From Paulinella micropora (taxonomy: Eukaryota > Cercozoa > Imbricatea > Euglyphida), in the NCBI GenBank assembly GCA_009731375.1, contig BJOX01000014.1:703236-729093 (forward strand): a stretch of 25,858 nt of DNA, written 5' to 3'. The notes below the pieces were generated by a model. That model ran no database searches. It worked only from the letters and a program-made list of their open reading frames with translations, and had not been told where the DNA came from. Positions 1 to 8,783 of this stretch are shown here, one piece after another; the stretch's first letter is position 1; each line of letters opens with the position of its first letter. The translations under genes and the position numbers were made by a program.

Positions 1-15
1 GTTCAATGAAAATAC

Positions 16-91
16 TGGTGGCACCGACGGGAATCGAACTGGCGACAGGGCCCAGATGGTAGAACTTGACCACTGGGCTATCACGGTGTCC
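16..91 (-). repeat. tRNA-derived retroposon head or tRNA pseudogene
   Basis: Read on the minus strand this has an A-box match (TAGCCCAGTGG) and a near-consensus B-box (AGTTCGATTCC). The ends GACACCG and CGGTGCC form an acceptor stem with one mismatch, followed by a discriminator A and an encoded CCA. The T stem is badly mispaired, so a working tRNA is unlikely. An encoded CCA and broken stems fit a tRNA-derived SINE or a retro-pseudogene. No anticodon is assigned because the anticodon stem cannot be folded with confidence. Confidence 0.45.
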
Positions 92-405
<314 letters not shown>

Positions 406-492
406 TCTACCGGTGGGAAAGGCCCATGTGGCAGCGGGCTCCTGCCAGCCCCATTCAGTACACGCCCCCAGTTGCGCCTAGCATAGATGGAT

Positions 493-495
493 ACG

Positions 496-570
<75 letters not shown>
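493..570. repeat. GATA tetranucleotide microsatellite
   Basis: Uninterrupted (GATA)n of about 75 bases. The stretch between it and position 840 holds only alternating TATG/TACATG-rich sequence, with no gene that I can support. Confidence 0.95.
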
Positions 571-844
571 AGTGTATATTGGCATGTGTATTTCTATATG
601 CTGCTCCAGCCACAGTCACGACACGTCCCAAGTTGTACCTATGTATTAAAAATATACAAGTAAGACGAGAGGCGAAGGCAGCGAAGTTATGTATTTATAT
701 GTATATGTATATATATGCATGTTACCCCGAAAAGGCGGCCGTCGGCGCGCCAGGGGGCAGCACCTGATATACATGCATGTGTAAACGTATGTGTACATGT
801 ATATGTACATCTACATGACATGTACATGTACGTGTACAATATAT

Positions 845-1115
845 GTATGCGTACCCTCCACTAGCGCGGCCATGTGAGAGGAGTAGATGAACAAGCAGTG
901 CGTTATCTATATGTATATCATATGCGAGGAGTAGATGAACAAGCAGTAAGGGTTATCTATGTATATGTGTATGTATATTGTACCCTCCACTAGCGCGGCC
1001 ATGTGCGAGAAGTAGGTGAACAAGCAGTAAGGGTTATCTATGTATATGAATATGTATGTTGTACCTTCCAAAGGCGCGGCCATGTGTGAGGAGTAGATGA
1101 ACAAGCAGTGCGAGT
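845..1115. repeat. Minisatellite with units of about 90-110 bp
   Basis: The module GCGCGGCCATGTG, then GAGGAGTAGATGAACAAGC, then a TATCTATGTATATG spacer and GTACCCTCCACTAG recurs at about 850, 980 and 1055, with a shortened copy at about 925. Copies differ by a few substitutions. The last copy runs into GC-rich sequence at 1108-1155. It lies between microsatellites in the host flank. Confidence 0.8.
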
Positions 1116-1155
1116 CCGGCGAGGGTGGAGCAGCAACAAGCGCTAACGGACCCCT

Positions 1156-1186
1156 GTGCGTGTGTGTCTGTGTGTGTGTATGTGTC

Positions 1187-1219
<33 letters not shown>

Positions 1220-1270
1220 ATGTATTTATGTAATTATGTATGTATGTATGTATGTATGTATGTATGTATG

Positions 1271-1304
<34 letters not shown>

Positions 1305-1980
1305 TGTATGTGTGTATGCATGCATGCATGCATGTATGTATGTATGTATGTATGTGTATGTATGTATGTATGTATGTATGTATGTATGTATGTATATATG
1401 TATGTATGTGTGTATGTATGTACCAGGGCCCTGGCTGCACCTCCCCGCGCTCCCCTATGCATTTATGTATGTATGTATGTATGTATGTATGTATGTATAT
1501 GTATGTAGTATGCATGCATGCATGTATGTATGTATGCATGTATGTATGCATGTGTGTATGCATGCATGCATGCATGCATGCATGTATGTATGTACATATG
1601 TATGTATGTATGTATGTACATATGTATGTATGTATGTATGTATGTATGCATGTATGTATGTATGTTGCATGTATGTATGTATTTATGTATGTATGTAGTA
1701 TGTATGCATGTATGTATGTATGTATGTATGTATGTATTTATGTATGTACGTATGTACGTATGTATGTATGTATGTATGTATGTATGTATGTATGTATGTA
1801 TGTATTGTATGTATGTATGTATGCATGTATGTATGTATGTATTTATGTATGTATGTACGTTACGTATGTATGTATGTATGTATGTATGTATGTATGTAGT
1901 ATGTATGTATGTGTATGTATGTATGTATGTATGAGTCTTGTATGTATGTATGAGTGTACATGTAGTATGTATGTATATAC
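1156..1980. repeat. TG and GTAT microsatellite tract with a GC-rich island
   Basis: (TG)n at 1156-1202 is followed by about 770 bases of (GTAT)n with GCAT variants. A unique GC-rich island of about 35 bases sits at 1423-1459. Open frames here are Tyr-Val-Cys-Met repeats produced by the tetranucleotide and are not genes. Confidence 0.95.
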
Positions 1981-2336
1981 CTAACTCTACCTACCTACCT
2001 ACCTAACTAACTAACTAACTAACTAATTAACAAACAAACGAACTAACTAACTAACTAACTAACTTAACTAACTAACTAACTAACTAACTCTAACTAACTT
2101 ACCAACTAACTAACTAACGAACTAACTAACTAACTAACTAAATAACAAACAAACAAACAAACAAACAAACAAACAAACTAACTAACTAACTAACTAACCA
2201 ACTAACTAACTAACTAACCAACTAACTAACTAACCAACTAACCAACTAACGAACTAACGAACTAACTAAGTAACTAACTAATAACTAACTAACTAAGTAA
2301 ATAACTAAATAACTAAATAACTAACACACAAACAAA
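1981..2336. repeat. CTAA/ACAA tetranucleotide microsatellite
   Basis: (CTAA)n with (ACAA)n segments and scattered substitutions. The unit is four bases and does not match the TTAGGG or TTTAGGG telomere types. Confidence 0.95.
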
Positions 2337-2484
2337 CAAGGGAGACTGGTGTGGGATTGGGAGTGGGTGGCGCGCCAGGCGGCGGCTGCAAAGCTCAGCA
2401 GCCCCAGCGCACCCAACAGAAGTCGCACAGGCCCCACACCCGCTTCCGGCCGCGCTCGGCCCCACACGTTCGCATCTTCCATCC
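2321..2484 (-). CDS. Possible terminal exon of an unidentified host gene
   Basis: On the minus strand a pyrimidine/TG-rich tract ending in GTGCAG at 2485 could be a splice acceptor. The frame then reads about 45 GC-rich codons, including an Ala/Leu-rich hydrophobic stretch (LLLGALGLLSFAAAAW) that could be a membrane segment, and ends in a stop inside the microsatellite. The last ten codons are made from the repeat, which weakens the model. The composition resembles the host exons on the right flank rather than the viral genes. I recognise no family, and it may be chance. Confidence 0.22.
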
Positions 2485-2747
2485 CTGCACACACGCACTG
2501 CAATGTGACTTGACTGTCTGTTGTGCCTGCAGCAAATGTATGCATTAGCTTTCCTGTTAACACACGATACACAGGGTAACTGCTAGGGCAGGCCTGTTTT
2601 AGCATTTGGCTGAGGGCGCAACCATTTCAATTGCTTTAATTGCTCCTCTTTCTTGTAAATGTTTTGTTTTTCCATGTTGCCTGAACCTTTTTCTGAGAAC
2701 AGACGAAAAAGTGTAGTCGAATGACCATGATTTGAAAATGTTCTGGC
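2485..2747. other. Host-to-virus transition, no assembly gap
   Basis: Composition changes here from GC-rich, microsatellite-bearing sequence to AT-rich viral sequence without any N. The viral side begins in a truncated GIY-YIG frame near 2748. I could not find a target-site duplication or a terminal inverted repeat by eye, so the exact junction is not fixed. Confidence 0.45.
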
Positions 2748-2837
2748 TTGTGTAGTTGAACCAATATATATTTGGTCTGTCTGATGCGACCTAATCGCAT
2801 AAATTTTACCTTTCTTACAATCTCCAACTCGTGGCAT
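2748..2837 (-). pseudogene. GIY-YIG endonuclease, N-terminal fragment
   Basis: From ATG at 2837 about 30 codons match the start of the intact GIY-YIG gene at 11128: the motif GKIYAIRSHQTDQIYIGST here corresponds to GKIYSLRSYQTDQVYIGST there. Just after the YIG-ST motif the similarity stops. The frame stays open to 2583, but the catalytic Arg region and the rest of the nuclease domain are missing. This is the outermost viral sequence on the left, so truncation at the integration end or by rearrangement is likely. It shows that the element or its relatives carried two GIY-YIG genes. Confidence 0.75.
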
Positions 2838-2877
2838 ATTGTTTGTTATTCTTTGTTATTATTATATATCATTATGT

Positions 2878-3132
2878 TTAAATAGAATTACATTCATATA
2901 TATGAATTTTATACCAAGACGAACTATTGCCAGCACACATTAACGGCAGTGCCTCATCAAAACTACGACACATATTATTTCCATTATTTATAAAAACACA
3001 CTTAAACCCTGTATCTATAGCTTTTTGAATAGAATAAGCACAACTCTCATTCTTTTTTTCGCTTACCCGAGAGTAAAAGTCGCAGGCAGTCCGCGACATA
3101 ACCGAGCACGCAAATAGCAATATTAACAACAT
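2878..3132 (-). CDS. Small secreted Cys-containing protein, unknown
   Basis: An 84-residue frame starts with a signal-peptide-like N terminus (MLLILLFACSVMS) and then has six further cysteines spaced through a short mature region, which suggests a secreted, disulfide-bonded polypeptide. I recognise no family. It lies 7 bases downstream of the small gene at 3140-3361 and on the same strand, so the two are probably co-transcribed from the divergent promoter region at 3362-3385. A perfect 16-base palindrome (ATTCATATATATGAAT, 2892-2907) lies inside its last codons. A second, truncated copy sits at 4086-4298 because of an assembly duplication. Confidence 0.55.
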   Translation of the reverse strand: MLLILLFACSVMSRTACDFYSRVSEKKNESCAYSIQKAIDTGFKCVFINNGNNMCRSFDEALPLMCAGNSSSWYKIHIYECNSI

Positions 3133-3139
3133 TATATAT

Positions 3140-3361
3140 TTAGCCCGCTTTACCTTCTTCTTTAATTATATTATTATAAATCACTTCTCGTTGCTTATCT
3201 GATAGCGGTAAGAGGTAAAGGATATTTTCAGGTATTCTAAAAATATTGGGGTTTCTATTCACTAAATTCTGAGTGATGCGGATTTGGTCAATTTCCTTTC
3301 CAAGCCGTTCTAGTTCCTCCAGTTGTTGCTCGTCTTTGCTTTTTTCTTTTTTATTTTCCAT
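3140..3361 (-). CDS. Small charged helical protein, unknown
   Basis: A 73-residue protein. The N-terminal half is strongly charged and probably coiled coil (KKEKSKDEQQLEELERLGKE); the C-terminal half contains PENILYLLPLSDKQREV. The start at 3361 is preferred because it abuts the AT-rich region shared with the divergent gene at 3386. No family recognised. An identical copy is present at 4306-4527 as part of the duplicated contig. Confidence 0.6.
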   Translation of the reverse strand: MENKKEKSKDEQQLEELERLGKEIDQIRITQNLVNRNPNIFRIPENILYLLPLSDKQREVIYNNIIKEEGKAG

Positions 3362-3385
3362 GTTATATAATAGTGGATAAAAAAA
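3362..3385. promoter_or_regulatory. Short divergent promoter region
   Basis: Only 24 bases separate the divergent starts at 3361 (minus) and 3386 (plus). They contain the palindrome TTATATAA (3363-3370) and an A run before the plus start. A TATA-like element serving both directions is inferred. Confidence 0.4.
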
Positions 3386-4075
3386 ATGCCACACGAAAAA
3401 CCATTTTTTACGTATTATAACGAAATTAGACGCGAACATAAGTATTTATTGGAAGACACAGATGCTGATTGGACTGAACAAGTTAATGAAGGTATCAATA
3501 ATCAAGCCAGCGAAAGGCTTAGAGCGGATAGATTGTTGGATGCTTCAACAAAGAGGGGGAATACTATGGAGGATTTAAAAGATAAGATTAGTGCGTTGGA
3601 CAATAAGCGAAGTATTTATGTAAATATGAATTACGATGAACTGAAAGCACACCTCCAAGACGACGGCGTTGATATGAAAGAATTTGAAAGAAAACACGGA
3701 ACTGCCCCCATGAACGAACAAATGATTGAAATGCGAAAATTAGCCATGGCTACCGATAAATATGATATAGCGCACATAGAAGACAATATCCAGCAAATGA
3801 AGCGTGATATAGCGCAATTGGTAAAACAAGAATATAAAGAAGAAGACTTAAAACGATTAACTGATAAGGGCTTAACGTATATGAAAAACAAAGGCAAAGC
3901 AGACAAAACTCGCGTAATACGAAGAGAGGATAGAGCGCAAGCGGAGCAGGAATATAAGGAATGGAAAGAAAACCGAGAAGAGTGGGAGCGAAAACACCCA
4001 GATGATGCTTCAATAGAAGCACAGATAGGCGACGAACACAAGATGCTTGTGCCACGAATAGGTAATGACCCCCGA
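3386..4075 (+). CDS. N-terminal part of long virion-type protein (coiled coil)
   Basis: From ATG 3386 the frame runs 230 codons into a 10-N gap. It is highly charged and helical, with Lys/Glu/Arg-rich segments near residues 50-200 consistent with an extended coiled coil. It ends ...RIGNDPR, and the sequence after the second gap resumes with NPRLIASG, so this frame and 4548-5668 are probably one gene. The piece between the gaps (4086-4537) duplicates 2919-3371 and looks misplaced. No family recognised for this N-terminal part. Confidence 0.6.
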
Positions 4076-4085
4076 NNNNNNNNNN

Positions 4086-4537
4086 CGAACTATTGCCAGC
4101 ACACATTAACGGCAGTGCCTCATCAAAACTACGACACATATTATTTCCATTATTTATAAAAACACACTTAAACCCTGTATCTATAGCTTTTTGAATAGAA
4201 TAAGCACAACTCTCATTCTTTTTTTCGCTTACCCGAGAGTAAAAGTCGCAGGCAGTCCGCGACATAACCGAGCACGCAAATAGCAATATTAACAACATTA
4301 TATATTTAGCCCGCTTTACCTTCTTCTTTAATTATATTATTATAAATCACTTCTCGTTGCTTATCTGATAGCGGTAAGAGGTAAAGGATATTTTCAGGTA
4401 TTCTAAAAATATTGGGGTTTCTATTCACTAAATTCTGAGTGATGCGGATTTGGTCAATTTCCTTTCCAAGCCGTTCTAGTTCCTCCAGTTGTTGCTCGTC
4501 TTTGCTTTTTTCTTTTTTATTTTCCATGTTATATAAT
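4086..4537. repeat. Misplaced duplicate of 2919-3371 between two 10-N gaps
   Basis: By eye this 452-base block is identical to 2919-3371, including the small genes there (a copy of the 73-residue gene at 4306-4527 and a truncated copy of the secreted protein gene ending at 4086). Both edges are runs of ten N, and the block interrupts an otherwise continuous plus-strand gene. The simplest reading is a redundant contig placed here by scaffolding, not a biological duplication. Confidence 0.8.
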
Positions 4538-4547
4538 NNNNNNNNNN

Positions 4548-5668
4548 ATAATCCTCGTCTGATCGCAAGCGGACAACAAAGAATAGGTGATTATGTGTTG
4601 AAGGATATGTTGAGAAGATTAGGCTTACATGTATCAACAATGATGGCATGGCAGACATTTAAAACAGGCGTACAGACTATGACAGTTCTCGGTCTTGGAA
4701 ACGCACTTGGAGAAATATATAGAACATGGTCTGCTCAACCAGATGCTCTCATTAAGTTGGAAGAAGAACGAATTCATACCGAAGGAAGTAATTATAATGG
4801 TGGGGGCACACGAGTGGAAAGCCGTCTTCAATTAGAAGATAGAACTCGTGGCAAGTTTCCTTACATTCTCCCAGCAGATGCTTTGGACTTAGTTGCTTTT
4901 GAACATGATTTATTGTATGCTACTGGTGATAAAAATGTCCAAAACTTCGCCGACCAACGATACTTTGAAAGAATTACCAATATGAGCGATTATCTAACGA
5001 GTAATGGATTGGCTACGGCCGAAGTTGCTAAAACTATTTCTGACAATTACAATTCAATGCTCTCAAAAGCAGATATATCTAAAATGGCATTACAAGCACA
5101 AGGGAGAGTTCGCAGTGGAGTATCATATTTGGACGCGATGACATTCTGGAAAACTATTAAATTAACACGTCCAGATGCGAAATACGATGCTTTTATACAC
5201 AATGTAGACCAAACATTAAATTCTATGATTGGGGTTATGAATAATGTGGGCAGTTTTGATAAAGACACTAATTTTAAAGTAAATAAAATAGCCGATCCTG
5301 CTACATTCAGCAAACAATATGAAAACTTGGTGAATTCGTTTAATCAAATGGTGAAATCACAAGAAAAAGCGGATAGTGTGAAAGGATATTCTCTTATCGC
5401 ACCAGCAAATGAAACTACAATAAATAATTTTATAGAAAAAATAAATACAATGAATCAAAAAAATACTTCAGCAGATATAGAGAAGGAAATAATCGTTGAG
5501 GTTAAGCCCACGCTAAATCAAACAGAAATGGTGGTAGCACCTATGGATTCAATCAGACTTGGTAATAACTTGGATATACTTCAAGATAAGACATCCCAAG
5601 TGAAGCATTTGAAAGGATTTGTTAATTTGCTAAAAAAGAAAACTGGAAAGAAAATATCTTTGACATAG
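4548..5668 (+). CDS. Virion-type protein with phospholipase A2-like motif
   Basis: The frame continues the gene starting at 3386. A segment about 85-125 residues after the gap reads YNGGG (candidate calcium loop), then LPADALDLVAFEHDLLY and, after a short loop, ADQRYF. The D-x2-A-x2-HD-x2-Y pattern followed by an AD-x2-F-like helix is the layout of the parvovirus VP1-type PLA2 domain, in which the His-Asp pair is catalytic; such a domain breaches endosomal membranes during entry. An internal virion entry protein is therefore inferred. The rest is helical. The frame ends at TAG 5666-5668, but coding-like sequence continues in the same frame. The calcium loop is divergent, so activity is uncertain. 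Confidence 0.6.
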
Positions 5669-6647
5669 TCAGATTATGACAAACCGGTTAGTGGATGGGA
5701 AAAGGCTATAAGGCAAGCATTAAACAAAGGTGCTAGTAAGTCAGATATAGCAGAGGTAGATGATGTGTTGGATAAGAGAATTTACGAAGAAGTGAGGGGT
5801 AAATTGACACCAGACCAAATGAAGCAATTGGAGGATTTAGAATTGAAGGATTCAGAATTTGGAAAGGCAATACCAACGCCAGCACCGCAAACTCAACCAC
5901 CAGCACCACAAACTCAACCACCGCAAACCATGCCACCGCAAACCATGCCACCGCAAGCAACACCAGCACCACCGCAAGCAACGCCAGCACCCGCACCATT
6001 GCCAGTGCCACTAGTGCCAAGAACAGGCGGATTTGTAGAGGAACCTGTTCAACCGCCACAGAATGATTTAAAAGAAGACCCAGATAACACGACAACTAAT
6101 GACCAAATGGTTGATAGCATGAGAAGCATTGATAAATTGGTTTATAAGATTATGGGAAAATCTCCCGCCGATGAAAGAGAAGACTTAATGGCGCTTATTC
6201 GTTTTCTAATGCCAAGCGACCAAAATGGTGGAATTGGCACTTCGCAAACAAATCCGCTTATTAAAGGCAACGAACAAAGACGCGATCGCGTGCTAGCAAC
6301 TAAGCATGATTTTGAATTACTAGACAACACACTTTATAGCAACACAAATAACCACTTTATGGTGAATAAATACAATAGAGCAGTCATCCAGAATAGAATA
6401 AAAGAAAAAAGAGAGTTTCCAAAAATGAAACGAAATCTGACGAGAAACTTCCCTGCTGAAATCCCGCGACAAGTTCAAACTCGTCCTGAAAGAAAGGATT
6501 TTAAACCGCTCGTCAATCCTCCAAGTAATTATGCTTTTGGTAGTCCTTACTCTCCTTATTTCCTATAATTACGCTTCACCACCCCAACCCTTTGGTGCCG
6601 AATATGATAATTATAGATATAATCCAAACTATTTTCAAAACCCATAA
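5669..6647 (+). pseudogene. Pro/Gln-rich C-terminal part of the PLA2-like protein, broken
   Basis: Immediately after the TAG at 5666 the same frame continues with protein-like sequence (SGWEKAIRQALNKGASKSD), but no ATG occurs until the proline-rich repeats near 5928. This is better explained by a nonsense mutation in one long gene than by a separate gene. Residues after about 70 are a low-complexity tract of PAPQTQPP and PPQTMPP repeats, then an acidic and basic tail. The frame stops at 6566-6568, but a +1 shift near 6560 opens a Tyr/Asn/Pro-rich tail ending at TAA 6645, matching the composition before it. This suggests a second lesion. No domain recognised. Confidence 0.55.
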
Positions 6648-6675
6648 TATAAGATATCTTATAATATAAGATTAG
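6641..6675 (+). promoter_or_regulatory. AT-rich promoter with direct repeat and palindrome
   Basis: Directly before the ATPase start, ATAATATAAGAT occurs twice (6644-6655 and 6661-6672) around a perfect 16-base palindrome, TATAAGATATCTTATA (6648-6663). The 11-mer CCCATAATATA (6641-6651) recurs exactly at 7620-7630 before the next gene, so it is a good candidate for a viral promoter element. Confidence 0.5.
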
Positions 6676-7593
6676 ATGCCTAAATCTATACGTAAAGGAT
6701 TAATAGCAAACAAGTTGCCACGAAAAACACTTTTGAAGCAGAATCTGGAGAAAACCAACATAGAAAAAGCACACGAGGAATTTACCATTGACAGGCCAGT
6801 AATAACAGAGTTAGATAGCAAAAAACCGCCAAAATTTAAGAATGACTTGGAAATACAACCAATTAAAACACAAAGAGATGGTGTTGAATTGCTTCCTATT
6901 CAAAAAGAAGGAATATTGCCAGCAATGGGGGACTATGGTTATATGTGCGAGTACTGGCGGAGGTAAATCAGTTATGATTTGTAATCTACTCGCCAAAAAG
7001 AACATGTTGAAAGGGTTTTATGATNNNNNNNNNNCGATAGAATAGTTGTCTTTTGCTTAAGTCCGTGCCCGATTTTAGAAGACACTCTCAAGTTAAAAAA
7101 AGAAGACATAATCAAAGAGGATAAGCCTGAGTTAATGAGAGACATATTAACTAAACAAAAAGAACTTATTAAAACTAAAGGTTTTAAGAAGGCACCAAAA
7201 ATATTATTGTTATTGCATGACATCGCACAGAGTAAAACTTTTCTCAAATCAGAAGTGCTTACAGAGTTGTTTTTCGCTTCAACACATGCTAAAGTGTCAG
7301 TCTGGGTAGCAACTCAGAGTTATACACAACTCCCGCGAAGAATAAGAATTAATTGCCATTGGATGATTATTTTTAATGGAGTAAGGAGAAGCGAACTTGA
7401 CAGACTGGCAGATGAATATGAAAGTCCTTTTCTCACCAAAAAAGAATTTTACAATATGGTTAAATATGCTACGGCAGAACCTTATTCATTTCTAGCAACT
7501 AATAATACTGCTAGTGATAGAACAACCCAGTTTAGAAAGAATTTCTCTACTATATTGCGATTAAATAAGGATAGAGATATGACAAACCTGTAA
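6676..7593 (+). pseudogene. FtsK/HerA (A32-like) genome-packaging ATPase, frameshifted
   Basis: The protein pumps viral DNA into preformed capsids. The Walker A motif reads MVICASTGGGKSVMIC. It is in a different frame from the N terminus: with one G fewer in the G5 run at 6927-6931 the two halves join in frame. A 10-N gap (7025-7034) follows, but the flanking GFYD and DRIVVFC suggest little or nothing is missing. The C-terminal half has the expected sensor region (VSVWVATQSYTQLPRRIR). The Walker B strand reads ILLLLHDIAQSK, with His where the Mg-binding Asp of an LLDD-type motif is expected. The length, about 305 codons, is normal for PLV and virophage ATPases. Family assignment is firm; function in this copy is doubtful. 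Confidence 0.88.
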
Positions 7594-7619
7594 AAAATAA
7601 AATTAAATGGTTTTTTTTT

Positions 7620-7630
7620 CCCATAATATA
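7620..7630 (+). promoter_or_regulatory. CCCATAATATA promoter-like element
   Basis: The 11-mer is identical to 6641-6651 and sits 4 bases before the start of the gene at 7635, preceded by a T run. Related ATAATATA strings also occur near 8235 and 10240. Confidence 0.45.
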
Positions 7631-7634
7631 TGTC

Positions 7635-8231
7635 ATGACGGAATCAACTAAATTATACAAAACTTGCTATCATCAGGCAATCGCACTTTGGCATAAACAA
7701 AATGCGCAAGGAAAATTCGTAACGATTCGCAAGGGAACGCCCGAATACTTAGCAGTAAGGAAGATAGAAGCGGATATTAAGAGTGGCAAGATTAAGTGTC
7801 AATTAAAACCAAAAGTAAACAAATCGGAAAGTAAGAACAATGGACAACCTATTGCCAGCGGGCAACCAGACCAAGTGCCAGATGAAGCATTGAAAAGAAA
7901 GGCGCCAGACATAGCATCGGCAAATAATTCGTCTCCCGAACCAAATGCCAAACCTGTTGAAATGTCTCCAGCACCTAAGGTTGAACAATCCTTACCAAAA
8001 TCTGTTAATCCCACTCCTGTTGCTGTGCCAACAAAAACTACCACAACACCAGCAAGCAAGATAGAAGCAATAGAAGATGCTTCTAAGGAAACTCCACCAC
8101 CACCTAAGGAGGTTGCGCAAACTAATGACGTTGATGTAAATCAAGCCATAGCGGATTTAAAGAAAATGAAAGAAGAAAGAATTACACACAAAGATTTACA
8201 AATTATGAAAACAATAATTAATGGTAATTGA
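7635..8231 (+). CDS. Pro-rich protein with conserved-looking N-terminal module, unknown
   Basis: A 198-residue protein. Residues 1-60 form a compact basic module containing ALWHKQNAQGKFVTIRKGTP and EYLAVRKIEADI; this W...G...KGT.EY pattern is reminiscent of short N-terminal modules in other viral proteins, but I cannot name the family. Residues 60-160 are a low-complexity Pro/Ser/Thr/Lys linker, and a charged helix closes the protein. It lies between the packaging ATPase and the capsid genes, so a structural or assembly role is possible but only inferred. Confidence 0.6.
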   Translation: MTESTKLYKTCYHQAIALWHKQNAQGKFVTIRKGTPEYLAVRKIEADIKSGKIKCQLKPKVNKSESKNNGQPIASGQPDQVPDEALKRKAPDIASANNSSPEPNAKPVEMSPAPKVEQSLPKSVNPTPVAVPTKTTTTPASKIEAIEDASKETPPPPKEVAQTNDVDVNQAIADLKKMKEERITHKDLQIMKTIINGN

Positions 8232-8302
8232 TAAAATAATATATTATGCGGATATTTATATATTTTAAGTTGATTTAAATTAAATTAACTTATTATTATA
8301 TA

Positions 8303-8701
8303 ATGATTAAAAACTTGAGTTCTTCAACTCGTTTGCCGATTGGCTTTATTAACAAACTCAACGAAGCAAACCGACCCGCGAGTGATGGATTTCAACTAAA
8401 CCAGTTTGAATTGTGGAGTATACATGGTGCTCCATTAGTTAATTAACCATTAACCGAATTTGGCGACCTTGTCTCACATGAGAAGAGCACCATTCAAACC
8501 ACATTAACTGACATTTCTGATAACAAAGAAAATGGAGATGTTGTTGATTTGGACACTGCTGTTAGCAGTTTGGCTTATTTGAAGAAAGCGGTTCAAAATG
8601 CTGAGGCAAGAGAGTTTCAATTGACTTCACCACAAGATGCGAGACTTGACAATATACAGAATTCAGTTGATATTATTAAACAATCCGTTTCAGGTGAATA
8701 A
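8303..8701 (+). pseudogene. Small viral ORF interrupted by TAA, unknown
   Basis: From ATG 8303 the frame reads 47 codons to a TAA at 8444-8446, then continues in the same frame for 84 more protein-like codons to the stop at 8699-8701. The second half includes VVDLDTAVSSLAYLKKAVQ and a terminal helix DNIQNSVDIIKQSV, which suggests a helical or coiled-coil protein of about 132 residues. It lies directly upstream of the capsid gene. A nonsense mutation is the simplest explanation; two separate ORFs is the alternative, but no start codon follows the stop. No family recognised. Confidence 0.5.
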
Positions 8702-8783
8702 ATAATTATTTTTAATTTCTATTATTATTTTTTTAGTATAGTAGCATTGCGAATTTTACCACCTCACAAGCGCACACAAAAAA

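Noticed and set aside
845-1115. Tandem repeats as a CRISPR array
   Set aside because: The spacers are not unique, the repeat is imperfect and the context is eukaryotic.
1097-1984. Long Cys/Met/Tyr/Val repeat frames on both strands
   Set aside because: They are translations of (GTAT)n, open in many frames at once.
1981-2336. CTAA repeats as a telomere or interstitial telomere
   Set aside because: The unit is four bases with ACAA variants and does not match any common telomere repeat.
3750-4298. 182-residue minus-strand frame across the 4076 gap
   Set aside because: It fuses the truncated secreted-protein copy to the antisense of the coiled-coil gene through the N run.
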